A DNA stretch of 64,000 nucleotides from Sycobia sp. Sy_11 (GCA_018907035.1 JACCIC010000125.1:1302001-1366000), one strand, 5' to 3'; numbered from the stretch's first letter, positions 10,616 through 23,817 are shown. Numbers and translations are program-made. The notes: generated by a model from the letters alone, not told the origin.

Positions 10616-13085
10616 AATTTTAATTATAGGAAACGCATATCAGAATAACTGAGAAATTAGAGAAAAAATGTATAAGCAGCTTCGGCTAATATAAGGTGTC
10701 TAAAACTGTAAAACTGTGATATCAACGTTATCAACAAAATGGACCACAGTTTGATCTTTTCTCATGCAACCCGACTCCTTAAACTATTCCTTGGTCATTC
10801 CCGTGCGACATAACTAATGCATATTTTGACTTACTGATAGCTATTTCTAAGAGTACATACAATTAAAAAAATTACGAAATAATTGGAGTTCTTATAGAAT
10901 GAAAAATATATTGAAGGTGACGGATAAAACGCTTAAAGTGGTAGGTCACTGAGTTGCTGTAATGAATATAATAATACACAATGCTTTTCTTTATAAAATA
11001 AATAAACAATTCACTTTTTGTTAACTTTAAAATATAATTTAACTAATTGTATTTTACATTTTTTATTTAATTCTTCGATTTCTGTATCAGAAGCTTATCA
11101 TGGTATGAAAAAATAACCGTTTGAAATACCTTTTTGAAACTCTTAATCATACAAAAAGTGTAGCACATTGTTATCTTATAAATTTGCTAATTCAAACCGT
11201 ATATTTAGAAAATAAAAATAATTACTTTATCGAAGAACACCTAAGATAAAAAATAGTTTTTCTTTACATTATAATATAAACGTGTTTCCAAAGCTAATAA
11301 TGATGTGACTAAATGTAAATAGTAATTATATGACGACACAAATTAAATGGAAGTTATAATAAAGATTAGGATACTGCGATTTATAATATTGTGCATGCGT
11401 GTGTGCGTATCTGTGCACGCGCATTAAAGAGATTTTGCTCGACATTCATTCCAAAATCTCTATGAAACTTTTAAAGTGATTAGGAAATAATATTTTAACT
11501 TATTTTGTATCCAAGATATGTGTATCGAATACAGTGTCAATTCATAATTTGTTGTCATTTGTCGTGATTACGTAAAATTTTTAGTGATTTTTAGTCTTAC
11601 TACCAATAACTTCAATTATGTAACATTTAAAGCGTTTTTACAAAAATTAAGTAGGTTATTCAGCAGATCAAAATGTCTTAATTTTTTTCTTGTCTGCAAT
11701 AAATTATGAAATATAGGAGAGTGATTGGTAGTAAGATAAACACACATAAATCAAAAAACTGTAAATATAATTCATTCTTAGAATAGAAGCATAGAAATTA
11801 CGAGTAATGAATTCATAAATATGCATTCATCAAAGTATAAATTAATTCATTTATTTTCTAAACTTGACCCCTTAAATCGTTCAACTCATATTCACTTAAT
11901 GTCTGCTTTTGAAATTGAATGTAATATTGATAATCAAATCTCAGTACACTTTCACTGCTCATATATTTGGCAACCTGTTCCACAGAGAGGATTTATGAAT
12001 GATATCAAGTTTAAATTTAGAGAGTATAATCAGTGGCGGATGTACCGGATTTTATTATCGAAAAATATAATATAATTATAATAAAGCAAGAGAAATCATT
12101 CGAGAAACACTATTCAAGATTCGCTTCATTTCCATTAATCTTATTCTTGTTTTCTCATTAAAGTTAATTTTTTTCATTAACAAAATTACGTGTGGAATAA
12201 TTTGTTTCGAGAACGATATTGTCAGAACACGCATTTGCATCTATAATTACATTGCAAATTATAAATACTATACTCTCATGATTAAGTTAACCAAAAAAAT
12301 ACTTTATACTAAAACTTTAACACATAATAATTATTACTAATATTGTACGCATCTTTTTGCAACTGAGGCTGCAACGTAACAATTCAATTTTGATTGGTAA
12401 TTTTTCTTTCTATAAAAATGCCTTCAGCATTGAACAAAATTGAGAATTCTAATAATCATATAATGTATTCAATCTTGATTCTAAAAGTAACAGTCATCGT
12501 AAAATAATTTAAAAGAAAGCAGACATTGACGGAAAAAGTAAAATTGTTGCACTAATATAAGTTTCTTCATCCGATTTTATTATATGAAATTCCATATTCA
12601 AAGAACAAGACAAAATTGATCGGAAAAAAAATTTATAAAATATAAAATAAAATATAAGCCAATAACAGTGAAAATAATAAAAGCTACTAAGATAGTTACC
12701 ATACAATAAATTCGTTAATGTAAATCGCGAATGCGAATTTAAAGTTGAGTTTTGTTGTCATGTTGAAGAAAATTTCAAATGTTTTGGTCAAGCCGGTCAA
12801 ATAGTTAATTACAAGCATATGAATACATTTAAACAATATTTTGTATTAATGCTTATAAATAATATGAATATGCATACTTAATACAATTATAAGATATATT
12901 TAGAAAATCCAGCTCTACAACGAATGATATATGCAATTGCAATTATATATTATAGAAAAAGACATTCAGTTTGTATAAATGTATGTATGGAAAAAAATTT
13001 TTCTCCCTCTCATCTAGTAAGTGTATGATCTCGCAAATTTATGCTTCTATAAACATTTATATGAATAGTGACTAATCTGTATACC

Positions 13086-13110
13086 TATATATATATATAT
13101 ATATATATAT
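13086..13110. repeat. (TA)n microsatellite
   Basis: About 25 bp of AT dinucleotides. Confidence 0.9.
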
Positions 13111-13504
13111 TGAAAATCAATATTATCTTTGTGCAATATAGAACAGCAAGTTAATAAGTCTTGACGAACATAAGACAATACGAACGTGCATGCTTATCTA
13201 TAAGCCTATAATCCATATTATATTTTATACTTGGAGATTGAAAATTGCTATTGCTACGGATTCAGGACGTTGTATGAATTTTTTCATGTGCTCCAATACA
13301 TAAAAACAATACAGTTGCACAGACGTACGAGAAACCAATTAAAAAAGTAACACGATGGAAAGTAGTAGTTATAAATTCGAAAAAGGAAAAAGATGATATA
13401 TGCAACAATATGTGATGCAGTTACTTATGACAGTTGATAGTTAATTTAATTAAAAGAAAAAAGTTATATGGGACACGCGCGCACACGAACACAGATGTAT
13501 TTAT

Positions 13505-13714
13505 GCACGTACGTATGCACGTATGTATGTATGTCTGCATGTATGTATGTATGTATGTATGTATGTATGTATGTATGTATGTATGTCTGTATGCTGTATG
13601 TATGTATGTATGTATGTATGTATGTATGTATGTATGTATGTATGTATGTATGTATGTATGTATGTATGTATGCATGCGCGCGCGCGTGTGTGTGTGCGTG
13701 TTTGTGTGTGTGCG

Positions 13715-13752
<38 letters not shown>

Positions 13753-13849
13753 TGTGTGTGTGGGATGTGTATATATACAAATACGTACTACAGAAGAAAA
13801 CTAAAATGTGTCCTCTTCTTTCTATAATCGAATCTCAAGCCTATGAATC

Positions 13850-13895
<46 letters not shown>
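13505..13895. repeat. Compound microsatellite (TATG)n, (GT)n and (CT)n
   Basis: A long TATG tetranucleotide block (about 13521-13672) with TCTG/CACG interruptions is followed by a GT block with GCGTG interruptions (about 13680-13762). After about 90 bp of ordinary sequence comes a CT block (about 13852-13895). Several overlapping open frames on both strands come only from this low-complexity DNA. Confidence 0.95.
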
Positions 13896-13900
<5 letters not shown>

Positions 13901-16160
13901 GTCTATCTGTCTCTCACCCTCTCTTTCTCTTTTTCTGGCACTTTTCGGGGCACACAAAGATCTATACAAGGTTGTTTCTCTCTGCCTCTTGAACTGCGTT
14001 TTCCTTTAAATTTAGTTAGCTACCTAATCAGAAAAACAAGATCGCGAAAAGCATAATTAAATTAGGTTTCTTTGAAACGCCGCGAGTGTTGCGGAATTGT
14101 GAAAAAATATCGCTATTTTGAAGCTATGAACTAATAATAAATAATACAGCAGCGACAGTGAATGTTATTTAGGTAAGGAATCACGATCAACGACTGGAGC
14201 GCGCTGCTGCCGCAGTGCCGCTGCTCTGTTGCACTGCTTTTCGCGCCTAAAACCTCCCTCCTTTTCCTCTATTCGTTCGGTTGTACCGTACATGTTATAA
14301 TGATGTGTACAGATCGTGGACGTTTGATCTCACTGAATATTTCTGTGTGTGTCGAACATAATTTACAACTATATTAAAGTTGTCGAGATGTGAAATCTTT
14401 ACAAAACTCGCCTATTTCCCTTTAAAATCCCTTCAGATGAATCACAAATTATTTCAGCAAATCGTTCAAAATATTTAAATCGTAAAATTAACGATATAAT
14501 AATTATAAATAAAAATTCAGCAATAAATTATACAATATAAGAGCTAAAAATATTAATAATGCAACGCATAGAAATTTTTAATTAAGCAACTATAATTTAC
14601 TATTAATTTAATTAAATCTGTATTGTATTTCTATTAATTTCTATTGTATTTCTATAACTAACATCCCCCTTTTCGACTTTGTCCAAGATTAGAATGTAAC
14701 CAATTTATTAAATATTTAAATAATAAATATCTAAAAAATACTCTATGGATAAATATATATATTCCTATTACAGATGAGGGCTTTTCTACCATTTGTGGCG
14801 CCTGTTGGCATGAGGGGAATCTCGGGAAATTTTAAAAATAAAAGAAAAATGTTATTCTAATAAATGTAGTAATTAACAATATAATGAAAAGACAAATATA
14901 TTATAAATATTATACATATTATAAATATATTATAAATAGTTAATGGTTTTATTTGTAATAATTTTGCATGTCTGAGAGATAAATTGAAATATTTCATTTA
15001 AAATCATGAAATTCATCATATCGACGTTAGCTGATAACCTAAAATTCGTGAAAAACATACTAAAGTTTTTACAGATTCCAAGCTTTTGCTAACTGTTCTG
15101 AAGCTTTGGCCTTAGAAATATTTGCAAAGACCGAATTATTTATTTTTATTTTTCTGTTATAAAGCCAATTTTATTTTTATTTTAATCAAGTATTTCAGTT
15201 TAAATTTATTTAATTTGTTCATCAATAATTGTAGAAATATTAATTTTTTAAGAAACAATTGGATACTGGATAAACAATATGATCCTAATAAATAGCATAC
15301 ATACCAATAGCTTCCTATAACTGTAATTTTGGAAATGTTTGTGATACATTCATAGAAAAATGTATGTCTATATGTATACATTCTTTCGAAAATATATTCT
15401 AAAGCAATATCTTATAACTTTCTTAAATTTTCAGGGCATAGATCATAATTAATTATTTGATGATGTTTAACATTCTGTAATTAAAAATAAAAATTGTACT
15501 TATAATGACTATTAATAAAATTTTTATGGTCTTATTATATTTATACTATATTTATACTATAATATATTGGTATAATATATTATAGTATAAAGACTATAAG
15601 AACGATAAAAATATTTATTCATTTAACATTCTTAAACTTCAACATAACTAAAATTTTTTCTTTTATGAAAATGCAGACTTATTAAACTAGAGAAACTTAT
15701 GTGTAGACATTACAAACTTTTCCTCGAGCTAAAAGGTATATTTTATTTTCAGTGAAAGCAAAAGATTTAAAGTTTTTGTATAACAAATGTACATATAGAC
15801 ATATATTTGGCTATGAAATCATTATAACTATTTCCATAATTGCAGTTATACGAGCCTGCTAATATGGTTGCCATTTATTAGGATCATGCTTATTTCTAGG
15901 ATTATCTTGAAGAGCTAATTTTCAATGAAATAAATATTTTTAAAATTACTGATGAAAAAATTCAACAAATGAGAATTGAAATCTTTCGGAAAAGTAACAA
16001 CGAATGTTGGTTATACAACACGGGCATATAAATAAATAGTTCAGTATTTGGAGATAATTGTACAGCCAAAGTTCCAGAACAGTTAGCGAAAAATGTCATT
16101 TATACGTATGGCAAAAAATTTGAAATGCATGCTATAAAATTTGGAATCTTTAAGAAATGT
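13896..16160. other. Intergenic DNA; short GC-richer patch, no recognised gene
   Basis: Around 14195-14280 there is a short GC-richer patch rich in CTGC/CGC with a pyrimidine run. It could be a promoter or an old repeat, but nothing decides it. Near 15580-15620 the motif ATAAAGACTATAAGAACGAT followed by AAAAATATTTATT matches PLE ends elsewhere in the window. The rest is AT-rich and unassigned. Confidence 0.45.
15570..15622 (+). repeat. Isolated PLE terminal-motif copy
   Basis: It carries the same AAAGACT.TAAGA.CGATAAAAAT motif that ends the PLE copies at 25425-25465 and 27890-27945. It is preceded by a TATAATATATTATAG palindrome. There is no coding sequence beside it, so it is probably a very short 3' remnant. 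Confidence 0.5.
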
Positions 16161-16381
16161 AATATATTTTGAATGTATTTTAGGTTATTAGTTAGCATTA
16201 ATATGTTGTGATTCTACACCCCTCGCTGTTTTCTTCTCGTTTCCATTCCTCACTAAATTATCTATAAGAGAGGGGGGAGGGGGTCTCAAGACCATAAACT
16301 GGCTAAGGAGTTCAATAAAAGATAACCAGTTTATCTAACAGCGATCTAAGAGAACTTTTTTGCCTCAGGTATAAATATATA

Positions 16382-17302
16382 TTGGGTGTACAAGTAAGCT
16401 TCCAGAATTTGACAAAAAGTGGCGTCACCAGTAGATCCCGAGCAGAAATATTAGACATCATGTGTTCTATTGTAGGTTGCACATCTGTCAACAACTTTGC
16501 AACATTATATTTAAGCATTTCTTTCGGAGTCATTTATTTTATCGAGCAAAATCATGGTAAGTTTCCAGCCAAACAAACGTCATTCGCGGAAGCAGAAGTA
16601 CAGCTAAAGCCTATTGTTTGATTCTAGAAACTTATGGTACGGAATGTATTAGTGAATCGACGTGCCCCGAGTGATTCAAATGATTCAAAGGTGTTAATTT
16701 TGAAGTTAAAGAGATCGATCGCTTCGGAAAGTCGAAAAGTTTTGAAGTCGAGAAATTAGACGGTTTGCTGGATGATTATTCGCATCAGATTCAAGAAGAA
16801 CTTGTTGCATTATTTGGCGTAATGCAACAAGCTATTTTCCTGCGTCTAAAAGCATTGTGATTCATTAAAAGATTCGACACTGGATATCGTACAAAATAAT
16901 CACGTAATTAAGGCCATTCTCTGCATATGGTGGGCTCAAAAGAGTGTCGTGTACTACGAAATGCTTCCGTGATCAAACAAGCAAAGGACTATTGTATCGA
17001 ACTCAACTAATTCGTTTGAAGGGAGCATTACAGGAAAAACGGCGAGAATATGAGACCAGGCATTAGTCTGCCATTTTTCATTACGATAGCGCTCGGCCAT
17101 ATGTTGTGACTTCGGTCAAAAACTATTTGGAAAATAGTGGCTGGGTAATTCTGGCTACCCCACTTTACAGTCCTACCGACAAAAAATGAGAGAAAGTTAT
17201 AGCTTCCAATGAACGATACTTTGAATGAAGGATATGTAACTATGTTATAATAAAACCTCACATTTCCGAGAAAAAACACTAGAAACTAACTTGTACACCC
17301 AA
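16382..17302 (+). mobile_element. Mariner-family DNA transposon relic with both ends
   Basis: The ends are TTGGGTGTACAAGT at the left and ACTTGTACACCCAA at the right: matching terminal inverted repeats flanked by TA on both sides, the mariner target duplication. The element is 921 bp, shorter than the usual ~1.3 kb, so it is internally deleted. It lies inside a BEL/Pao relic (minus strand), whose sequence resumes directly at 17305. Confidence 0.9.
16500..17285 (+). pseudogene. Mariner transposase pseudogene, internally deleted
   Basis: Read with frame corrections, the plus strand shows the N-terminal helix-turn-helix part (ETYGTECISEST, FEVEKLDGLLDDYSHQTQ). It then shows the catalytic part (LKGALQEKRREYETRH, AIFHYDSARPY, VKNYLENSGWVILATPLYSP) and a C-terminal scrap with VIASNERYFE. 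The WxxxDE and GDEKW blocks and the sequence after TPLYSP, which includes the last catalytic acidic residue, are deleted. Transposase would cut and rejoin element ends. This copy cannot encode one. It belongs to the same family as the fragment at 42060-42290. Confidence 0.8.
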
Positions 17303-17304
17303 TA

Positions 17305-18275
17305 ACTTTCAATAGAATCAAATCACCAATTTGAAAGTTATAATTAGGTTTAAGCCTCTTGGTCCTTTGTTTTAACTAAGCTACAGATTCTTTTTGCCTG
17401 TTCTGCCAAATATGATATCTCATCAGCTCTATTAATCTCCATTTAGAACAAAGAGTTTAAGATTCGTCAATTTGCAAAAATGACCTGGTGTGACCGCATT
17501 CACATCTGTAGAATTTGAGCTAAGTGCATTGAGTGGTCTAGAATTTAAGCACGACTTAATACCAGTCAAGAGTGTTGACAATAACTCGAACGACAATTTT
17601 GATTCCCCTATAACTCTATACAAATGCCTTTGAATGATTTCACCTTAGCTTTCTAAATGCCACTAAAATTATGAGCTTTAGGAGCAATGAAACGCCATTT
17701 CACCGGATCTTGGGCCAGAGTAGATGCAATTATTTGCTCTGAAGCAGAAGCTTTTATTAAAAAAGGTCAATTTTAGATGCACTATTCAAAAAGGTTCTGC
17801 AATTACCACTGTAAATTTCTTTACAGAGTCCTCGACGAGCAGTAAACCTCGGAAAGCCCGCTAAAAATGCTTTTGAGGTAAGATCAAGTACTAATTCCAA
17901 ATGAACTGCTTTAACGAAAAAACTTACAAAAATTAGCATATACCATTTAGAAGTCTTTTGTCCTCTTACGAAAGACGGCTTAATCCAAAAATGGCCTCTT
18001 TAATTAAATTAAATATCTTCTTTAATTTAAATTAACTTCAGAGTATTGAAAAGTCGAGCAAGTCTGGCTCTGATTGATGAGAGCGATTTCACCAACTACT
18101 TCTGAATGCGAGCATAATATCGAACATATGTGATACATTAACGAGATACCTGAGGACTAATATTTTGATAATGAATTATTCAATAGCTTATAGACAAATA
18201 GTATTACACAATTGTAGCTCCACCATGTAATGTATAAAAATGAGCTTTTCTAATAAGTAAAATGGTTATAGTCCG
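17305..18275 (-). pseudogene. BEL/Pao integrase and DUF5641 relic (no. 2)
   Basis: The minus strand reads KAVHLELVLDLTSKAFLAGF with ARRGLCKEIYSGN at 17940-17757. It continues as YRVIGESKLSFELLSTLL and CLNSRPLNALSS at 17623-17470, then LKPNYNFQIGDLILLK just before the mariner insertion at 17302. These are the integrase core and the start of DUF5641. The stretch matches the corresponding part of the large BEL element at about 48050-49045, so both copies are one family. Numerous stops; the 5' part of the element is missing. A short DUF5641-like tail may continue left of the mariner near 16315-16375. Confidence 0.8.
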
Positions 18276-20935
18276 GGAGCCAGCGACATATTTTAGTAAC
18301 TAATTTATCGTCAGCCGAAAATTAGTTTAAATGATTCCTTTGAATGTACTGAAGAATGGAGCGATCGTCCGTCGCGGTACCTAATCTGGATATGGCAACA
18401 CCAGGCACCCAAACTTTGTAAAAATGATAAAAACCATGTTTTAAGGAATAATTTTGAGCTTAGAAAAAAATTGTTCAAACAAAAGTTGTAGATCCTATTC
18501 AAATGAATTTTTTATATTCTATCCTTTTTGCTGTAAAGCTAACAATTATCGAGAAAAACTCAATGAATAATAAGCGTTTTCAGCTACTATAATCATCCCA
18601 AATTACAGTTGATACGTCAGGGATCTACCCCGCTGCTCAGATGATACAAGTACTTGTTCATTTTTAATTCTGCTCATAAAATTCTAGTTTTAAAGCAAAA
18701 ACATATGGAATGTAAATTGCAAATTTTATTTACAAAAATGTTTAACAAACTCTCTACTGTTTTATATATCGACATTTATATATTCTTATATATAAAGTGT
18801 TTAATGCTTTTCACCATAAAATTAGGAGAACTTTGTCTATAACATTCAGTTTTCTAATTTGATTATCACAAATATATTTAAGTCAGAAAAATAATATATA
18901 TAGTCTCTTTAATTTATTAGAAATACATTTTCCTATTATAATATGTTAGAATGGTTTGGAAGGTGCTGTATGTAAAAGTGGTTTCAAACATACAAAAAAA
19001 TTTTACACTGGCACCACACTCTGTGAAAGAATAATAAACAGATAAATATGACAAAAATTATTAAAATGACAATAAGATTCTGGAAAATTTATTAGATGAT
19101 TCAATAACAGTACAGCATGCGAGATATCCATCGTATTCCAGGTTCCCCGAAAGCACGTGCTACAACTGCAGTTTTACCCATCAGTTGTCATTTATCCTCG
19201 TACAATTCTTTTTCCATCTTGTTCTTCAATACATGCAAGTTCATTTATAATAATTTTTATGATTGCAACAAACTGGAATATATGTCCGCTGAAGGAATGA
19301 AAAGTACGTTCTCTATAACAGAAACGTGAGTAAAGTATGGGTCGGCTGACTATAGTCTTAATGTTGTACGTGGTTGTCAATGTGTGCAAGTCGCTGCACA
19401 TTTCTTTTCGCGCTTTGGCCAAGCATGAAAAATGTCTAAGGACAACATTGCGCCAAAAGATGAATATAACAGCAGGGACATAGGCGCTTCATACGTACAG
19501 CATCATAATCGAAAGAAGGGTCAATCGATAAGCATCCGTGGATCGATAATATCTTAAAGTTCGGCGCACTTTCCTCGTTATCGTTTTGTCTCCTATCTTT
19601 ATATCAATTAAACAAATTTATATGATATTAGTCGCCGATAATATAGTATATGTGAGAGAGTGTATTATTTAATATTATTATTGCTATTTAGTTTCTCGCA
19701 ATATAAGTAAATTAAATTCATCAAGTGGGAATTTTATAGATAAACGCGAAGACATGGCAGAACTACAAAAGTTTTTATACCTGAAAGACTTGCTGAGAGG
19801 TGAAGCTTTTATCAAACTGCCCATTATTCAAAATTGTTGAACAGTGGACTGTAGAATATATAATAATAATAATAATAATAATGGACAATAATAAAACTCT
19901 ATTATTTTAAAATTAGTTTATACAAAAGTATAAAATAAGACAAGTAAGGTGTATTATACTTGTTAATCATTTAATAGCTCTTGTCTATAATCTATTATAT
20001 TTATATACATGAAAATTTTCCTAATGAGACTTCACAGTTAATGACACGTTACTATGGGATTCTCAAAAAAAATTGTACCCTAAGATAGTAATACAATGAT
20101 ATTTCAGAATTATATTACATTATTTCTAATTTAAACAAAAAAAAGTACTGAAATCTATTTTTGCATAGTCAAATATATATACATATTCATGTATGAATTC
20201 GCATATATTTTGAAATTATTATTTATTATTATTGAATGAAAAATTTGCTTATTAAAAGACTCGAAGAAAAACAAGCTTTGTCGAAAAATCATACCTATGC
20301 ATTCAATCCTTTATAATATAGAAATACAGTACTTCGAACATATAATTTATAAACTATTTTAATTCTTACTTCCATGCACGTCTTTAAAAAGTTTTTGGTA
20401 AACAAGGGAATTTTCAATACTTAATCATATAATGCTGCAAAGTAGTTTACAGATACACAACCTACAAATAAAACACATGAAGTCTAACATTTCTGCCCAG
20501 GACGAGCCATAAGCTAGCGCAATTAATTAAGAATAAAACTCATAAATATTAATTAATTAATACAAATCCTTAATGAATTAATAAGAAATCGTTGCAAAAG
20601 AAGTGGAATTATGCGTTGTATTATAATACAATATACAATTCTATTTCTCTAAAGTCAATGACCATGCGAGAAGAGTTACACGGAAAAGCAAAAAGAATAG
20701 CGAGAGCAAGAAAACCAAGCACGCGCGAAGAAGCTCAAACAGACGTTCTGTCTCTACGGGCCGACGCGAGGTACGAATGCGTGATGCAAAAACCAATAGT
20801 CTAACTAATTTAAATTTAATAAAACTTGAACTAATTTTCTAAAGCCACATGGAGCCAATGTTTAGTAAATTATTTATATTAAATTTAAAAAAATATAAAA
20901 TAATGTTAGATATATAATATATGAATTTATCTGTT
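18276..20935. other. Unassigned DNA; dispersed-repeat fragment, no clear gene
   Basis: Around 18440-18560 the sequence shares a pattern (ACAAAAGTTGTAGATC followed by an A/T run) with 42990-43080, which suggests a dispersed repeat. Open frames at 19192-19422 (minus) and 20654-20804 (plus, a basic peptide starting MTMREELHGKAKRIARARK) match no family I recognise. A short (AAT)n tract lies at 19861-19882. Confidence 0.4.
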
Positions 20936-20939
20936 ACAG

Positions 20940-21440
20940 CGGATCGTGGTGAGCGAACCACCCTACTATTAAATGTCACGGAAAAATTTGATATTGTATC
21001 GATTCATAATGACACTTTCGGTCCAATCGGGCGGCCTCCATTTTCCTTCTTTTTGAATCTTTCCCATCACCTATAAACGTTTGTCAATTGCTCTGTCAGT
21101 GCCTCCTAACTTATTAGCGAGTTCTTTCTGCGTTTAAGCTGAGTTTTCGTCTAATAATGCTTGCAATTCATTATCGTGAAACTTTTTCGATTGTCCAGAA
21201 CGTTCTTTGTCATTAACATCAGTATCTCAATTTTTAAACCGCCAAAATTACGCTTTACATGTTGTAAGCAATAAGCTTATTCGCCATAACACTCTTGAAG
21301 TAATCGATAAGTTTCTGCTACACTTTTTCTTCAAAAACAAATAGTGCAAAAGGACATGTCAAAAAAACGATTTATCACGATTCATTTTTCACTGATCAAA
21401 AAATTATAATGTTTACAGAAATGATGGAACCTGTTAGCTG
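20940..21440 (-). pseudogene. Mariner transposase N-terminal fragment
   Basis: Reading the minus strand gives DKERSGQSKKFHDNELQALL, then TQKELANKLGGTDRAIDKRL and MGKIQKEGKW. This is the classic mariner paired-HTH region (FEDEELQALLDED.CQTQEELA..LGV...A...RLK.MG.I.K.G.W). Upstream, frame-broken pieces of the first HTH are visible. The catalytic domain is absent and there are stops (for example in NSA*TQKEL), so it is a dead 5' fragment. No terminal repeat was found. Confidence 0.75.
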
Positions 21441-21482
21441 AATTTTATTGGTAAATACCAAAACTAAAAAATGAGTGCTAGA

Positions 21483-21566
21483 TCCGATACATCTGACTTT
21501 TCGTCTTATTACTCGTGTATCACCATCTCAACGTGTAGATCAGAAACTAAGTTCGCCTCCTAATAA
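21483..21566. repeat. Short dispersed repeat, copy A
   Basis: It shares CATCTGACTTTTCGT at its start and ACTAAGTTCGCCTCCTAAT at its end with 22796-22863, with a similar spacer. Family unknown. Confidence 0.6.
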
Positions 21567-22095
21567 TATTTTTTAACATGTGTGCAATTTTTACAGAGGT
21601 TTTTGTGTCAATAGGTTAAAATCGGTAATCTTTCACTCTAGCGACTGAGTCATTGTAGGCCACACAATTTAAATTTATCAGGTTTATCGATATTTTAATA
21701 AAAAAACTCGTGCTAAAAATCGATTCAGTTTTTAAGTTCTAAACAAGATATTTTTAATGGATATAAACAAGTTATTTATATTCAACAGTAACTGAAAATA
21801 TAGGAACCTTTTTCCAATCATTTTTATCGATTCTATAGATATATATTTTCAAACTATTTTTAATGTATTGAATACTTATGAAAGTTAGTGTTACGATTTA
21901 ATCTAACATTACAACTATTTCAAAAGAAGCTTCAAACTAGATAGTTCTATAGGTCTGAAACTCTGCGTTAAGAAATAATTGATATTATGATTAAGAATTT
22001 TGATTTAAAGTCACTGACATTAATTATATTTTAATTTATAAATTGTAAAGTTTTATTGAGTTTATAATTTTTATTAATTTATACCCAAGCTACAC
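21567..22095. other. AT-rich DNA, nothing recognised
   Basis: No open frame of note and no repeat structure that I could identify. Confidence 0.5.
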
Positions 22096-22099
22096 CTTA

Positions 22100-22440
22100 T
22101 ACAGGATGTCCAAAAAGTCCCGGAATACTTTAATAATTTTCTAGATAAACTTATTTTGGACAAGGTCAAAGTAATCTAAATCTAGAAGTAACTTTTGTCA
22201 AGGAATTTAATAGTGACCTTGGATTTGATCTTGGGTTGTACTTTCAAGGTTATTTCAAGGTCAACTTTGTTTTTTCAAATGGGAACCCCTATTTTTGACA
22301 ACGGAAATCGAAAGAGCAGAAAATTTTACATCCAAAAATGTGCTCAAGTCATGGGTCAAGGATGACCTTAATGGTCACACAAGGTCATTTAACCTCGAAC
22401 AAGCTCTGGAAACCTCTTGGCATAGGAAATAAAACTAAAA
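22100..22440. repeat. AAGGTCA-rich dispersed repeat
   Basis: The block opens with CAGGATGTCCAAAAAGTCCC, a string typical of the ends of insect non-autonomous repeats. It contains many spaced AAGGTCA or TCAAGG motifs (near 22165, 22235, 22250, 22365, 22385). It encodes no protein. A non-autonomous DNA element is most likely, but no terminal inverted copy was found. Confidence 0.5.
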
Positions 22441-22795
22441 AATAAAAATAGCGCAAAATGCAAATCTTGAATTCATAAAAAATTAATAAAAATAAATAAA
22501 AATCATTCTTTCCTTTAAAAAATTAATTAAAATTGATAAATTGAAGTTTTATAATTTTGAACGTGATTTTGAACTGGAACTTAAACAAGTATTGAATTTA
22601 GAGTTTATTTTACATACGAAATATTTCTATTAATTTAAAATACCATTAATAAGTAAATGAGCAGTAGAGCTTCAAAATAAATTACTATTTGAATTTTTTG
22701 AAAACATTATTCTCCGTTCTAAGTTTGCGCTCTTCACTGTAATAATGGGATCGGATAGTTTTTATACTTGATCGTATTAAAATTAATTATTAACA

Positions 22796-22863
22796 TCTGA
22801 CTTTTCGTACTACTTATATTGCCATCTAAAAGTGAAGGTCGATAACTAAGTTCGCCTCCTAAT
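22796..22863. repeat. Short dispersed repeat, copy B
   Basis: Same end motifs as 21483-21566. Confidence 0.6.
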
Positions 22864-23024
22864 ATATATGTAGTAATCGTTGCGGTCGAGGTTGGTTTAG
22901 TTTGGTCACAGGTTTGGTTTTCCAAGCGACAAGGCGACAAGGAGTCATACATGGGCATAATTTGATAAGCAACAAGATATTTACGGTATCGTTTGTCACC
23001 CTTGTATAGAAGTGTAGTATTATA

Positions 23025-23028
<4 letters not shown>

Positions 23029-23092
<64 letters not shown>
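23029..23092. repeat. (TA)n microsatellite, about 64 bp
   Basis: Uninterrupted dinucleotide run. Confidence 0.95.
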
Positions 23093-23095
<3 letters not shown>

Positions 23096-23779
23096 GCTCT
23101 GCTGAGATTTGAGAGATATTGTCCAATCTTTTCAAAACGACGAAGTGTCTGAACGTCTGAACTTTTCTAGTGAGTAACTTATAGGTTGTGCCTATCGCTG
23201 TAATTATTCCACTCATCTGCTTTTGCTTAAAATTCATGTATTTATGTATTTTGAGTTGCTGATTTCAAATATCATAGTGGCTTTATGCATATTTTGAATT
23301 TTCATAGAATCAAAAGAAATTCTTAAAAATGCTGGTTTTGTAAATTAGTGTCGGAAATTACTATATATATCAAAAAGTATTTTTAACAAAATTTGTACAT
23401 TTGATAAAAATATATATTTTTTATTCTATATTTTTTTGTGCTAGCAGTATTTTTCGATAAAAACTAAATGATAGGTAATTAAATGAAAGATTTCAATATC
23501 AAATAAGGAATTTGATATTGAATAATTGAAAGCATATTCAAATTATATAATGGCAAATCCATTTGTTTACAAATATAGCAAAGAGTGTTTATACATATCG
23601 ACAAGGTATAACAAATACAAAGTTTTAGTCAAACACATCTGATCTACTCGAAGGAAAAGTTCATTCATAACTTCCTAAAACGGGACCATGCAGCTCTGAC
23701 ATGTCTTGTACGGATCTAGTCAGACAGAAACATATGTAAAAATCTCATTTAGTTGCTCGGGAGGATTCAGAATCATTTC

Positions 23780-23782
<3 letters not shown>

Positions 23783-23815
<33 letters not shown>
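23783..23815. repeat. (TA)n microsatellite
   Basis: About 33 bp of AT dinucleotides. Confidence 0.95.

Positions 23816-23817
<2 letters not shown>

Larger units (their letters stand above)
9370..13085. other. AT-rich intergenic DNA with microsatellites
   Basis: No gene recognised. It contains (TA)n at 9675-9745, (AT)n at 10488-10533 followed by (CAA)n at 10537-10615, and a short purine/pyrimidine GTGTGTGC tract near 11396. Open frames here are either microsatellite translations or unrelated short frames (11821-12075). Confidence 0.6.

Noticed and set aside
13421..14009. Long open frames on both strands (up to 191 codons)
   Set aside because: They are translations of TATG, GT and CT microsatellites (MYVC, THTH and SLSL repeats) with no other sequence support.
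22734..23237. 167-codon minus-strand ORF
   Set aside because: Its centre is the IYIY translation of a TA microsatellite; the flanks match no family.
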